Shown here one piece after another: positions 1 through 7,137 of a stretch of 10,644 nucleotides of DNA; the first letter of the stretch is position 1; every line of letters starts with the position of its first letter. Source of the DNA: Nitrososphaerales archaeon TH1177. Lineage in GTDB: Archaea; Thermoproteota; Nitrososphaeria; Nitrososphaerales; Nitrososphaeraceae. A program made the position numbers and the translations under genes. Location of the stretch: the NCBI GenBank assembly GCA_014523515.1, contig JAATVJ010000295.1, positions 1-10,644 of the forward strand, read 5' to 3'. The notes under the pieces were generated by a model, which was given only the letters and a program-made list of their open reading frames with translations, ran no database searches and had not been told where the DNA came from.

Positions 1-2
1 AT

Positions 3-141
3 CAGTTAAAGAGTCCATATTACTCACATGACTTTAGAAATATTCATTTTATAAGTATGTCTACAGAACATCCTTTTGAAAAAGGCAGCAAACAATATGA
101 ATTTATCAAAAGCGATCTAGCGAAAACTTCAACAAATTCTA
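3..141 (+). pseudogene. Metallophosphoesterase fragment (purple-acid-phosphatase-like), cut by IS630
   Basis: The plus strand is open in one frame from the window edge to the insertion point and encodes about 46 residues. They contain YYSHDFRNIHFISMSTEHPF, then GSKQYEFIKSDLAKT. This matches the core of calcineurin-like or purple-acid phosphatases (Y-Y-S-F-D-x-G-N-x-H-F-I-x-L-x-T-E followed by GS-x-QY-x-W/F-L-x-x-D-L). The metal-binding GDxx and GNHE motifs would lie upstream, outside the window. The frame meets the TA duplication at 140-141 and the insertion sequence begins at once, so the gene is broken here. Rejoining the flanks across the element gives an open frame to a TAA at 1346-1348, but the residues (NLFNNTSKLNIF...) do not look like the expected next strand and histidine motifs. 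The 3-prime half is therefore not found on the other side. The family call rests on remembered motif patterns, not a search. Confidence 0.7.
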
Positions 142-166
142 TACCAATTAGCTTATGTTTTCTAAT
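142..166 (+). repeat. IS630 left terminal inverted repeat
   Basis: It starts TACCAATTAGC and pairs with the reverse complement of 1249-1273 at 23 of 25 positions, differing at repeat positions 12 and 16. The TAG stop codon of the transposase (162-164, minus strand) lies inside it, so the gene runs right into the element's end. Confidence 0.92.
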
Positions 167-713
167 TACCAATTTTAGCAAGCAAATAGTTTCTCATATC
201 CAGGTTGAATCTTTTAGTTCTGAAATATGTTGATATTTTATTTTTAAAATCTGTAAATGATGAATAGTACCGTAGGACTAGAAGATCGTCCTTGGCTATG
301 TGCCATACTTCTTCAAGTACCATGAATTCAGGTGAGGCTGTTGGAAGATATACTGGAATCAAACTATCTTTATTATACGCAAAATATTCTAGTACTCTTT
401 TAGATTTGTAGTGTTGTTTTGCTTTATCCAGAAATAGGTAGCATTTGGGAAATTTTCTGTGTATGTGTTTCAGATAATCTAAAAAGGTATTTTCATCAAA
501 CCAGTTGTACTGCCTAAACAGTTGTTTTCCTTCTAAGCTGGTGGCACCAAATAAGACTGACTCCTGATGAGACCCCGTGATTCTTACAACTGGTCTTTCA
601 TCTTTTCTTATCCATACTTTCTTGACAAGTGAATCAAAGAAGAAGAATGATTCATCAAGTGATATAACGGTAAATTCATCTTCTTTTAGATTATCCAGTA
701 TCTTTCTTGCTCT
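162..713 (-). CDS. IS630 transposase, second part (DDE catalytic domain), -1 frame
   Basis: This frame is open from a TAA at 717-719 down to TAG 162-164. It has no ATG or GTG, and only a TTG at 360-362, far too late to include the whole catalytic core. It must therefore be reached by frameshift from the upstream part. Read from the A6 run it gives 183 residues with a complete acid triad. The first Asp is in VISLDES (654-656), the second in YLFLDKA (426-428), and the Glu is in SPEFMVLEEVW (312-314), matching the family SPE-x-N-P-I-E-x-x-W signature. The histidine after the second Asp (LDKAKQHY) is also present. The triad being intact argues that the element could still be active if frameshifting occurs. 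Confidence 0.88.
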   Translation of the reverse strand, partial: RARKILDNLKEDEFTVISLDESFFFFDSLVKKVWIRKDERPVVRITGSHQESVLFGATSLEGKQLFRQYNWFDENTFLDYLKHIHRKFPKCYLFLDKAKQHYKSKRVLEYFAYNKDSLIPVYLPTASPEFMVLEEVWHIAKDDLLVLRYYSSFTDFKNKISTYFRTKRFNLDMRNYLLAKIGN

Positions 714-1171
714 TTTTTAAAACGTTCTTTTTCCTCCTTGGATGCTGTATTTACATGTACTTTTCTTGGTACCTTCTTCTGTTTGAATCCCCACTTGTGC
801 ATGAGTCTGTAAATGTGAGTATAATGGTATCTGATTCCACCACTCTTTTTTACAATTAGATCTTCTACCTGTTTTGTAGTCCATCCTTGTTTGCTGGATG
901 ATAATTCGTTTTTTATCTCGTATACTACTTCTCTTGGTATATCCGGAGGTCTACCACTTTTTGGTCTGTTTTTTAATCCATCTATTCCTTCTTCTCTGTA
1001 TCTCTTTAACCAGTATAATGCCCATGGTCTACTTCTATGTAGTTCATCAGCAGCATAAGCAGGAATGACATCATCATGTTCTACCTTTACTACAAGTAGC
1101 ATTCTTTCCTTTACCTTGAGATTAGTTTCCTTCTTGTATAATTGAATCAATTCACTTTTGGAATACTTCAC
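686..1171 (-). CDS. IS630 transposase, first part (HTH and winged helix), frame 0
   Basis: This encodes the 161-residue DNA-binding half of an IS630-type transposase. Residues 1-60 look like the first helix-turn-helix (DELHRSRPWALYWLKRYREE). They are followed by the linker GLKNRPKSGRPPDIP and then a winged-helix part (roughly 90-140) with HYTHIYRLMHKWGFKQKK. The start is the GTG at 1171, as no ATG lies upstream in frame and the terminal repeat follows soon after. The frame ends at TAA 686-688 with a short nonsense tail (EQERYWII) after an A6 run at 713-718. Stepping back one base there joins it smoothly to the DDE catalytic part, giving ERFKK-RARKILDNL and a 336-residue protein, a usual IS630 size. 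Either programmed -1 frameshifting or a one-base lesion explains the split. Confidence 0.9.
   Translation of the reverse strand: MKYSKSELIQLYKKETNLKVKERMLLVVKVEHDDVIPAYAADELHRSRPWALYWLKRYREEGIDGLKNRPKSGRPPDIPREVVYEIKNELSSSKQGWTTKQVEDLIVKKSGGIRYHYTHIYRLMHKWGFKQKKVPRKVHVNTASKEEKERFKKEQERYWII
713..722 (-). promoter_or_regulatory. Candidate -1 frameshift site in the transposase
   Basis: Read on the minus strand this is TTTTAAAAAAG, with frame-0 codons TTT AAA AAA GAG. A one-base backward slip of lysyl-tRNA on the A-run moves translation into the catalytic frame. It is not a strict X-XXY-YYZ heptamer in frame, and I see no strong downstream hairpin. A sporadic one-base deletion from an A7 run remains possible. 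Confidence 0.55.
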
Positions 1172-1248
1172 AGTAATGACGTTACACGAAATAAAGATGA
1201 TGACAGATAGCTTTTACTCTTTATGGAATATGACAATAATAAAATCTG

Positions 1249-1273
1249 ATTAGAAAATATAGGCTAATTGGTA
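1249..1273 (-). repeat. IS630 right terminal inverted repeat
   Basis: This is the outer end of the element on the transposase 5-prime side. It pairs with 142-166 (23 of 25 positions) and is bordered by TA at 1274-1275. The 77 bases between it and the transposase start hold the transposase promoter region, which includes a weak CTTTATTT TATA-like run. Confidence 0.92.
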
Positions 1274-1308
1274 TAATCTGTTTAATAATACAAGTAAATT
1301 GAATATTT

Positions 1309-1321
1309 TTAGTATAAATAT
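1309..1321 (+). promoter_or_regulatory. TATA box for the TIR-NHL gene
   Basis: TTAGTATAAATAT is centred about 33 bases before ATG 1349. That puts the expected transcript start only a few bases before the codon. There is no Shine-Dalgarno sequence, so the mRNA is probably leaderless or nearly so, as is common in these archaea. The box lies 36 bases beyond the end of the insertion sequence, so the element did not destroy it. Confidence 0.55.
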
Positions 1322-1348
1322 CTTCGAATATCTAACTGGTATAAACTA

Positions 1349-4300
1349 ATGGACGTATTTATTTCATACAAGCGCGGAGAAGGTGATGACGCTGCTAGGG
1401 AAATAGAGAATTATCTAACTCAAAAAAAAAATTATTCTGTATTTAGAGATGTTTACAAGATAGAGGGAGGCGAAGACTGGAACCAGAAAATTACAAGATC
1501 AATTAAAAGATCAGATATTTTCATCTTATTATTAACTCCTCTTGCTTTGTCAAGTAGAGAAGTAGAAAAAGAGATACAAGAGGCAAAGAAATGGAATAAA
1601 CGAATTCTTCCATGCAAACATCAAAACGTAAATTTAAATAATCTAAAATGGGATCTAAGAAAATTAAATATAATTGAATATTCTGAAACAAATATTTCTG
1701 CACTTTTATTATCTGTTGATAATTCAATTGATACTTTTATATCCGAAAAAAGAAAGCAGCTAGCGAAAAAAAGAATTTCAATAGCTCTACCAATTGTCGC
1801 AGTAGTTATTATTACTATTCTTGGAGTACATTATTTATTAAATTTACAAATAGAATACAGTTATGAATTAGATTGGGAAAAAGGAACAGATAATATGGTT
1901 ACATTTTCAAATATTTCTAAACCACTGGAAATGACAATTGATCACAAAGGAGATTTATATTTTGTAGATATCTCTAAAAATGAAATAAAAAAAGTATTGT
2001 CTAACGGTACATATGATATTGAATGGGGGAATTTTAGTAAAAATAAATTTAATTCCTATCCTCTACTGACAGTTGACAATAACAAAAATTATGTTTATTT
2101 GGTTAATAAAGAAAATAATGTAGTACAAAAATTTGATTTGGAAGGAAAATTAATTAAAGAATTTAATTTAAATCTTAGTAATCCAAATTCATATCAAACT
2201 GATTTTAAATATTATTCTAGTATGGCAATAGATGATTTGGAAAATATCTATTTATCTGATAAGAGTAATAACAACATTCAAAAGTTTAATGCCAATGGAC
2301 AATTTCTAAAGCAATGGGGAATAGCTGGTAGAGATCCCGGTGAATTTGATCTGCCTTCTTCTATTTCCATTGATCGATTTGATAACTTGTATGTTCTTGA
2401 TAATGAAAATAATAGAGTTCAAAAATTTACTGATAATGGTACATTTGTTACAGCATGGGGAACTCAAGGTTCAGAAGTTAGTCAATTTAAATCTCCATCT
2501 GATATTGCTGTAGATAATGATGGTTATGTATATGTAGCTGATACAGGTAACAATAGAATCCAAAAGTTTACTCCCGATGGAAGATTTCTTAACTCGATTA
2601 ACAGTGATAAACAATCTGAAAAATTTGATAAAAGAACATCCATTGCTGTAGATAATGATGGTTATGTATATGTAGCTGATACAAGTAACAATAGAATCCA
2701 AAAGTTTACTACAGGTGATGATCCTTCTTCTAATATTCTGAAAACAACAAAAATAAAGCTGTCATATAAATCACGTATAGCCATAGATAATAATAAATAT
2801 ATATATCTAAGTGACGAAAGTAGAAACAAAATTCAAAAATTTTCTAGTGATGGAGTTCTTCTTCTAGAATGGGGAAACCTAGGCAATAAGTTTGGTCAAT
2901 TTAACAGCCCATCATCTATCGCAGTAGATAACAAAGGATATGTATATGTTGCTGATACAAATAATAAAAGAATTCAAAAGTTTACTGAGGATGGTAATTT
3001 TGTTAATACATTGGGAAAGAGTGAAGGAAATTTAGACAATCATTTTTACAGTGTTTCTGATATTGCAATTGATTACAAAGGTTTCATATATACGGTAGGT
3101 GAATCCACAACAAATATTCAAAAGTTTATGGAGAATGGTACATTGGTTAGCACTTTATTATTTAATTATACAAATAAAGACCAATTAAAAGGATTTTCAG
3201 CAGTAGCAGTTAATAACAATGGTCATATTTACGTCGTTGATAAAAATAACAACAGAATCCAAAAGTTTACAGATAATGGTACATTTGTTACAGCATGGGG
3301 AGAACTTGATAAAGATGAATCAATTTCATATACTGATATATCGATAGATAACAAAGGATATGTCTACGTAGCTGATACAGGTAACAACAGAATCCAAAAG
3401 TTTACAGAGAACGGTACATTTGTTACAGCATGGGGAGAAGTTGGAGAAGAAATAAGTGAATTTAATAAAATTTCTTCTATCGCTGTAGATAACAAAGGAT
3501 ATGTGTATGTTACTGAGATCTACAACAACAGGATTCAAAAGTTCACTGAGAATGGAAGCTTTGTTACAGCATGGTCCACTAACTGTAAAGATGGCGTTCA
3601 AATTCACTGTACTTCAGATATTGCGGTTGACAACAAAGGATATGTGTATGTTGCAGATCCACATAACAAGAGAATTCAAAAGTTAACTGATAATGGTACT
3701 CTTGTAGGGATTTTAACTGATTTTATTTCAGATGAAATTCCATCGTTTAGCATTTCCATAGATAAAAATGGTTATCTATATATTATTGATCACATTCATA
3801 ATAAAATTCAAAAGTTAACTGATACTGGCTCTTTTGTTACTGTATTGAATGGTTCAATTCAAAAAAATACAGAGAATTCTGATTATGAATATTTTCCCTC
3901 CTCACTTTCATTTGATTTCATGGATAATCTGTATGTAGTTGATGGAAATACTGGTCATGTTAAAATATTTACCCAGAATGGAACATATGTTATGGAATTG
4001 AAAATTCCAGGGATAACTTTAGCGGATGAGGATAATACTCCTCCTGATATAACAATAGATAATAATGGTTATGTATATGTTGTAGATAAAAATAATAACA
4101 GAATTCAAAAACTAACTTTGAATGGAACAGTGGTATTAGGAAAGGAAGTATTTAATCAAAAAGGAGCTAATTCTAATAGTCCTTCTTCTATAGCAGTTGA
4201 TAATAAAGGATATGTGTATGTTGCTGATACAGGTAACAACAGAATCCAAAAGTTTACAGAGAACGGTACTATTGTATCGGTATGGGGGAACTTAGGTACA

Positions 4301-5902
4301 AAACAAGGTGAATTTGATTCCCCTTCTTCTATAGCAGTTGATAATAAAGGATATGTGTATGTTGCTGAGACCTTCAATAACAGAATTCAAAAATTTACTA
4401 CTAATGGAAGTTTCGATCGTAACTGGGGGAAATTGGGTACAGGACAAGGACAATTCGATGAAATATCTGATATAGCAATAGATAGTAATGGCTATGTCTA
4501 TGTAGCTGAAAAAAATCCTAATAGAATCCAAAAGTTTACTGAGAATGGTACATTTGTTACAGTATGGGCCAAACAGGAAACAGGAGGAAATCAAAATTTC
4601 AATTTATGGGGAGAACAAGTTACAGAAAGAGGGCAATTTAGTGAGATTTCAAGTATTGCAGTTGATAAAGATAATAATGTCTATGTAGCTGATGCTGGAT
4701 ATAAAAATATTAGAAAATTTAATTCAGAAGGCAAAATTTTAAAATTGTGGCCATTATCTCATGAAGTATCTCGTACTTATAGTACTACTACTTCATTAAC
4801 TGTAGATTCAACTGGCAGCGTTTATGTTGTTGATCAAATTAATAATAGAATTCAAAAGTTTTCTGAAAACGGCGATATCATTACATCATTTGGAAACTTT
4901 GGCAGAGGAAAAAATCAATTTAATGCTCCTGAAGATATAGCAGTTGATGATCATGATAATATCTATATTGCAGATACAGAAAATAATAGAATTCAAAAGT
5001 ATATACCGGAATCTAAAAATAGCAAGATCTATTTTCCCTTTTTATCAATTGGTAATAATGATCAAGAAAACATAATAGAGAAAAAAATAATATTTAATTC
5101 TCCACTCAGTATTGCCTATGATGGTTTAAATAATATTTTTGTAGCCGATACAGGAAACAACAAAATTCAAAAGTTTTCACAGAATGGTTCATTTCAAACT
5201 GAATGGGGAAAATTTGGAAAAAATGAAGTTGACTTCAATTTACCATCTGGAATAGCAGTTGATAATAATGGATATGTGTATGTTGCTGATACAGCCAATA
5301 ATAGAATTCAAAAATTTACTACTGATGGAAATTTTGTTAAGCAATGGGGAAAATATGGTTCAGACACAAATCAATTTAATTCTCCTACTTCTATCGCTGT
5401 AGATAACAAAGGATATGTGTATGTTGCTGATACAAATAATGATAGAATTCAAAAGTTTACTACTGGGGGAAAATATATTTCATCTTTTGGTGAATTTGGC
5501 CATGAAGAAAGTAAATTTAATCATCCTCGAGGAGTTGCAATAGATTCTAAAGGAGATATATTTGTATTGGATACCGGAAATAATCGTATACAAAAAATCG
5601 TTGAAGAAAATATCAAGATCTGGAAATTACAATCATTTGATTTTCCTACAGGTATTGCCATTGATCATTCTGATAATGTAATTATTTCAGATACAAATAA
5701 TCATAAAATTTATAGATTTGATTCTAATGGCAATAATATTACATATTTTGGAGGTTTTGGGTTTTCAGCAGATAAACTCAATTTTCCGACAGGTCTAGCA
5801 ATAGATAATATTGGAAATCTATACGTTACCAATACAGGGGATAATAAGATAAAAAAATTTACTTTGAAAAAAGATAAAAATCTTTTACAAATAAAAATAT
5901 AA
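1349..5902 (+). CDS. Transmembrane TIR domain protein with about 28 extracellular NHL repeats
   Basis: The protein has 1517 residues. Residues 1-130 form a TIR domain: the first strand is DVFISYKR, followed by VFRDVYKIEGGEDW, the DIFILLLTP strand, and SSREVEKEI, where E75 sits at the place of the catalytic glutamate of NAD-cleaving TIRs (usual pattern S-x-W-C-x-x-E; the W and C are replaced). A charged stretch (133-142, KRKQLAKKR) precedes one hydrophobic helix at about 144-165. By the positive-inside rule the TIR is cytoplasmic and the rest outside. From about 181 to the end run some 28 NHL repeats of 40-60 residues, with the core IAVDNKGYVYVADTGNNRIQ and KFTENGTFVTAWG. They should fold as several beta-propellers in a row. 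There is no signal peptide; the helix acts as the anchor. The ATG at 1349 directly follows an in-frame TAA and begins the first TIR strand. Family knowledge suggests ligand binding by the propellers and NADase or scaffold signalling by the TIR; neither can be proved here. The neighbours are not co-transcribed. Confidence 0.95.
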   Translation: MDVFISYKRGEGDDAAREIENYLTQKKNYSVFRDVYKIEGGEDWNQKITRSIKRSDIFILLLTPLALSSREVEKEIQEAKKWNKRILPCKHQNVNLNNLKWDLRKLNIIEYSETNISALLLSVDNSIDTFISEKRKQLAKKRISIALPIVAVVIITILGVHYLLNLQIEYSYELDWEKGTDNMVTFSNISKPLEMTIDHKGDLYFVDISKNEIKKVLSNGTYDIEWGNFSKNKFNSYPLLTVDNNKNYVYLVNKENNVVQKFDLEGKLIKEFNLNLSNPNSYQTDFKYYSSMAIDDLENIYLSDKSNNNIQKFNANGQFLKQWGIAGRDPGEFDLPSSISIDRFDNLYVLDNENNRVQKFTDNGTFVTAWGTQGSEVSQFKSPSDIAVDNDGYVYVADTGNNRIQKFTPDGRFLNSINSDKQSEKFDKRTSIAVDNDGYVYVADTSNNRIQKFTTGDDPSSNILKTTKIKLSYKSRIAIDNNKYIYLSDESRNKIQKFSSDGVLLLEWGNLGNKFGQFNSPSSIAVDNKGYVYVADTNNKRIQKFTEDGNFVNTLGKSEGNLDNHFYSVSDIAIDYKGFIYTVGESTTNIQKFMENGTLVSTLLFNYTNKDQLKGFSAVAVNNNGHIYVVDKNNNRIQKFTDNGTFVTAWGELDKDESISYTDISIDNKGYVYVADTGNNRIQKFTENGTFVTAWGEVGEEISEFNKISSIAVDNKGYVYVTEIYNNRIQKFTENGSFVTAWSTNCKDGVQIHCTSDIAVDNKGYVYVADPHNKRIQKLTDNGTLVGILTDFISDEIPSFSISIDKNGYLYIIDHIHNKIQKLTDTGSFVTVLNGSIQKNTENSDYEYFPSSLSFDFMDNLYVVDGNTGHVKIFTQNGTYVMELKIPGITLADEDNTPPDITIDNNGYVYVVDKNNNRIQKLTLNGTVVLGKEVFNQKGANSNSPSSIAVDNKGYVYVADTGNNRIQKFTENGTIVSVWGNLGTKQGEFDSPSSIAVDNKGYVYVAETFNNRIQKFTTNGSFDRNWGKLGTGQGQFDEISDIAIDSNGYVYVAEKNPNRIQKFTENGTFVTVWAKQETGGNQNFNLWGEQVTERGQFSEISSIAVDKDNNVYVADAGYKNIRKFNSEGKILKLWPLSHEVSRTYSTTTSLTVDSTGSVYVVDQINNRIQKFSENGDIITSFGNFGRGKNQFNAPEDIAVDDHDNIYIADTENNRIQKYIPESKNSKIYFPFLSIGNNDQENIIEKKIIFNSPLSIAYDGLNNIFVADTGNNKIQKFSQNGSFQTEWGKFGKNEVDFNLPSGIAVDNNGYVYVADTANNRIQKFTTDGNFVKQWGKYGSDTNQFNSPTSIAVDNKGYVYVADTNNDRIQKFTTGGKYISSFGEFGHEESKFNHPRGVAIDSKGDIFVLDTGNNRIQKIVEENIKIWKLQSFDFPTGIAIDHSDNVIISDTNNHKIYRFDSNGNNITYFGGFGFSADKLNFPTGLAIDNIGNLYVTNTGDNKIKKFTLKKDKNLLQIKI
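1889..5881 (+). repeat. Array of about 28 NHL repeats within the TIR protein
   Basis: I counted 28 copies of the (N-N-x-I-Q-K-F) turn across residues 181-1511. Several copies are near-identical in DNA: 2504-2572 and 2642-2710 share 68 of 69 bases, one blade (46 codons) apart; 3371-3417 and 4223-4269 are identical over 47 bases, 284 codons apart (six blades by my count). Others, such as those near residues 180-290 and 1060-1130, have drifted. This mix indicates repeat gain or homogenisation by recombination. At least 13 copies carry an N-G-T or N-G-S sequon at the same turn. The sequence between repeats varies in length, including an insert with the only two cysteines of the outer part (C746 and C754). 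Confidence 0.88.
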
Positions 5903-5967
5903 TAATATAGAATTAAATACTAAAGGATTTATTTTAGAAGTTCAATAGAACATGTCTTTATATTTGA

Positions 5968-6171
5968 TCATATGGATGATATGCCAGTTTCTGCTTTATC
6001 TTCGTCATCTGTTTTGGAAAGACATGCACCATCTTCCCATTTTCCACCATTTTCTTCACATAGTTCTTTTTGGGTATCTTTTCCTGCATAGGCAGTTTGT
6101 TGAGGTTCTGTTATTGCTGTTATACTAAATATTGTTAATATAGTCACTATTAATAATAAAGTGTTAATCAT
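5968..6171 (-). CDS. Small secreted protein with a Cys pair, unknown function
   Basis: The protein has 67 residues. Residues 1-30 form a clear signal peptide: a short N-terminus, a hydrophobic core (LLLIVTILTIFSITAI) and an exit ending TAYAG, a form typical of thaumarchaeal exported proteins. The mature part is only about 37 residues, acidic, with CEENGGKWEDGAC. The two Cys about 13 apart around GG-x-W-x-x-G could form a disulphide. This C-x(3-4)-GG-x-W-x-x-G-x-C pattern resembles small secreted proteins of the group, but I know of no function. The ATG at 6171 is the only start that includes the signal peptide, and a TATA box lies about 27 bases upstream. The gene converges on the TIR-NHL gene with 65 bases between the stops. 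Confidence 0.8.
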   Translation of the reverse strand: MINTLLLIVTILTIFSITAITEPQQTAYAGKDTQKELCEENGGKWEDGACLSKTDDEDKAETGISSI

Positions 6172-6182
6172 ATTAGTTAACC

Positions 6183-6202
6183 ATAAGTATCATACTTATA
6201 AG
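6183..6202 (-). promoter_or_regulatory. TATA box overlapped by a 17-bp palindrome, upstream of the small secreted gene
   Basis: On the minus strand CTTATAAGT (6194-6202) lies about 27 bases from ATG 6171, which implies a leaderless transcript. The same place holds ATAAGTAT-C-ATACTTAT (6183-6199), a perfect 8-bp inverted repeat around one base. It covers the space between the TATA box and the start, where a bound repressor would block transcription. In AT-rich DNA such a palindrome can also arise by chance. Confidence 0.5.
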
Positions 6203-6209
6203 AATAATG

Positions 6210-6546
6210 GTAAAACAATTTTATTATCTAAAAAAATAAACTGTCATCAGAATAATTAATTTTTCGGCGCCTAAAAATTATCAACATAAAATGTCTATTT
6301 TATCTTATTTGTTTTGGATCAGGAAATCCGCTGAATAATAATAGTATTGTTTAATTTGGCTCTGACTAAATGAAAATCTTTATTGGATACCAAATCCCTT
6401 TTGTATACAGACTAGGTTCAAAGTTAACATACTTACAAATATTATCGATAATAAAAAATCTAAATTCTAACTTATTAAAAATAAAACTATTTTCAAATAA
6501 GAATTTGATTATTTTATTAGGAAATTAAAATCCAAAAAGCAATAAG
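6210..6546. other. Spacer without genes, holding two palindromes
   Basis: No open frame of note and no tRNA-like fold is seen in these 337 bases. They are strongly AT-rich. Two symmetric sites stand out: the 24-bp GC-cored palindrome at 6257-6280 and a perfect 14-bp palindrome TATTATCGATAATA at 6440-6453, about 95 bases before the HTH pseudogene. The latter could have been its operator. Confidence 0.5.
6257..6280. repeat. 24-bp palindrome, copy 1 (core TTTTCGGCGCCTAAAA)
   Basis: Arms of 12 bases match at 11 of 12 positions around the centre 6268/6269, with GGCGCC in the middle of an otherwise AT-only stretch. Its 16-base core agrees at 14 positions with that of the palindrome at 7361-7384. 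No gene ends just before it, so a terminator role is unsupported. A protein-binding site, a repeated intergenic element or a relic of a mobile-element end are the alternatives. Confidence 0.6.
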
Positions 6547-7137
6547 GTGAAAATATCATTGACAGTTGACCAATCAATCAAAGATAAAGCCAACAAAAGA
6601 CAAAGATAATGATATTGAAAATCTCAAAGATAGTAACAAATTAAATAATAACAAAAAACATTTGAATGGAGATGAAATAAAGTTCTCCAGCTTCTGTTAA
6701 GGGAAAATACTCAATCTGAAATTTCAAGAACTTTAGATATTAGCCAACCAACAATATCTCGTGATATTGATTTTATTCATAGTAAATATATTACAAATTC
6801 AAAAAATACAGTTAAACGATTATCTGAAGAATATATCAATATTTCTTTAGGTATAGATGAAATGATAAGGAATTCATGGAAAATTGTAAATGATAATAGG
6901 ACTAATGTTGGAAGTAGAATAAAAACCATGAGTGTAATAAAAGAGTGCTACAAGTATAAAATGTAAATGCTGACAACGGAAAAAATATCGAATCAAATGA
7001 ATAATATGTATAAGCAAATGTTTGTAAAGGAAAAAGAAATAACAAGAAGAGAAAACGCATTAAAAGCATTTCTAGAATGAAGAAAATTAACAGAAGATGA
7101 AATATATAGAGAAACTGATCCAAATAGAGTATTTTAA
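6547..7137 (+). pseudogene. Decayed helix-turn-helix protein gene
   Basis: The reading follows frame 1 from about GTG 6547, frame 2 from about 6596 to 6680 (...NNNKKHLNGDEIK), then frame 1 again (VLQLLLRENTQSEISRTLD). Two compensating frameshifts are therefore needed. The core SEISRTLDISQPTISRDIDF (about 6715-6774) is a clear helix-turn-helix. A helical C-terminal part follows, interrupted in frame by TAA 6964-6966 and TGA 7078-7080, yet the frame stays protein-like after each, ending ITRRENALKAFLE-stop-RKLTEDEIYRETDPNRVF. The intact gene would have made about 195 residues. I recall similar HTH proteins of unknown role as a multi-copy family in soil thaumarchaea, resembling small terminase-like or resolvase-type DNA binders. 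The start is uncertain. The gene is dead as a full-length product. Confidence 0.75.

Larger units (their letters stand above)
142..1273 (-). mobile_element. IS630-family insertion sequence, complete, 1132 bp
   Basis: Terminal inverted repeats of 25 bp with two mismatches lie at 142-166 and 1249-1273. They are flanked on both sides by TA (140-141 and 1274-1275), the target duplication characteristic of the IS630/Tc1/mariner group. The element contains one transposase on the minus strand in two overlapping frames and nothing else. Its length is normal for the family. It sits inside a phosphatase gene on the left and ends 75 bp before the start of the TIR-NHL gene, just short of that gene's probable TATA box. 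Both ends and the target duplication are well kept, which suggests a fairly recent insertion. Confidence 0.93.

Noticed and set aside
1276..1348. Continuation of the phosphatase gene after the insertion sequence
   Set aside because: The frame is open, but the residues do not resemble the family. The stretch is AT-rich and contains the TIR gene promoter.
3501..3686. Plus-strand 61-codon frame inside the TIR-NHL gene
   Set aside because: It is an alternative-frame shadow without any support.
2471..4594. Several minus-strand frames of 73-100 codons inside the TIR-NHL gene
   Set aside because: They recur with the repeat period and mirror the NHL consensus on the opposite strand. They have no promoter and no independent motif.
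1889..5881. Regular repeats that might suggest a CRISPR-like or tandem-repeat locus
   Set aside because: The periodicity is in codons, the frame is open throughout and the repeats encode NHL blades.
6902..7123. Minus-strand 73-codon hydrophobic frame
   Set aside because: It lies antisense to the lysine-rich end of the HTH pseudogene. AAA/GAA codons read backwards as Phe, Leu and Ser, which explains the hydrophobicity.
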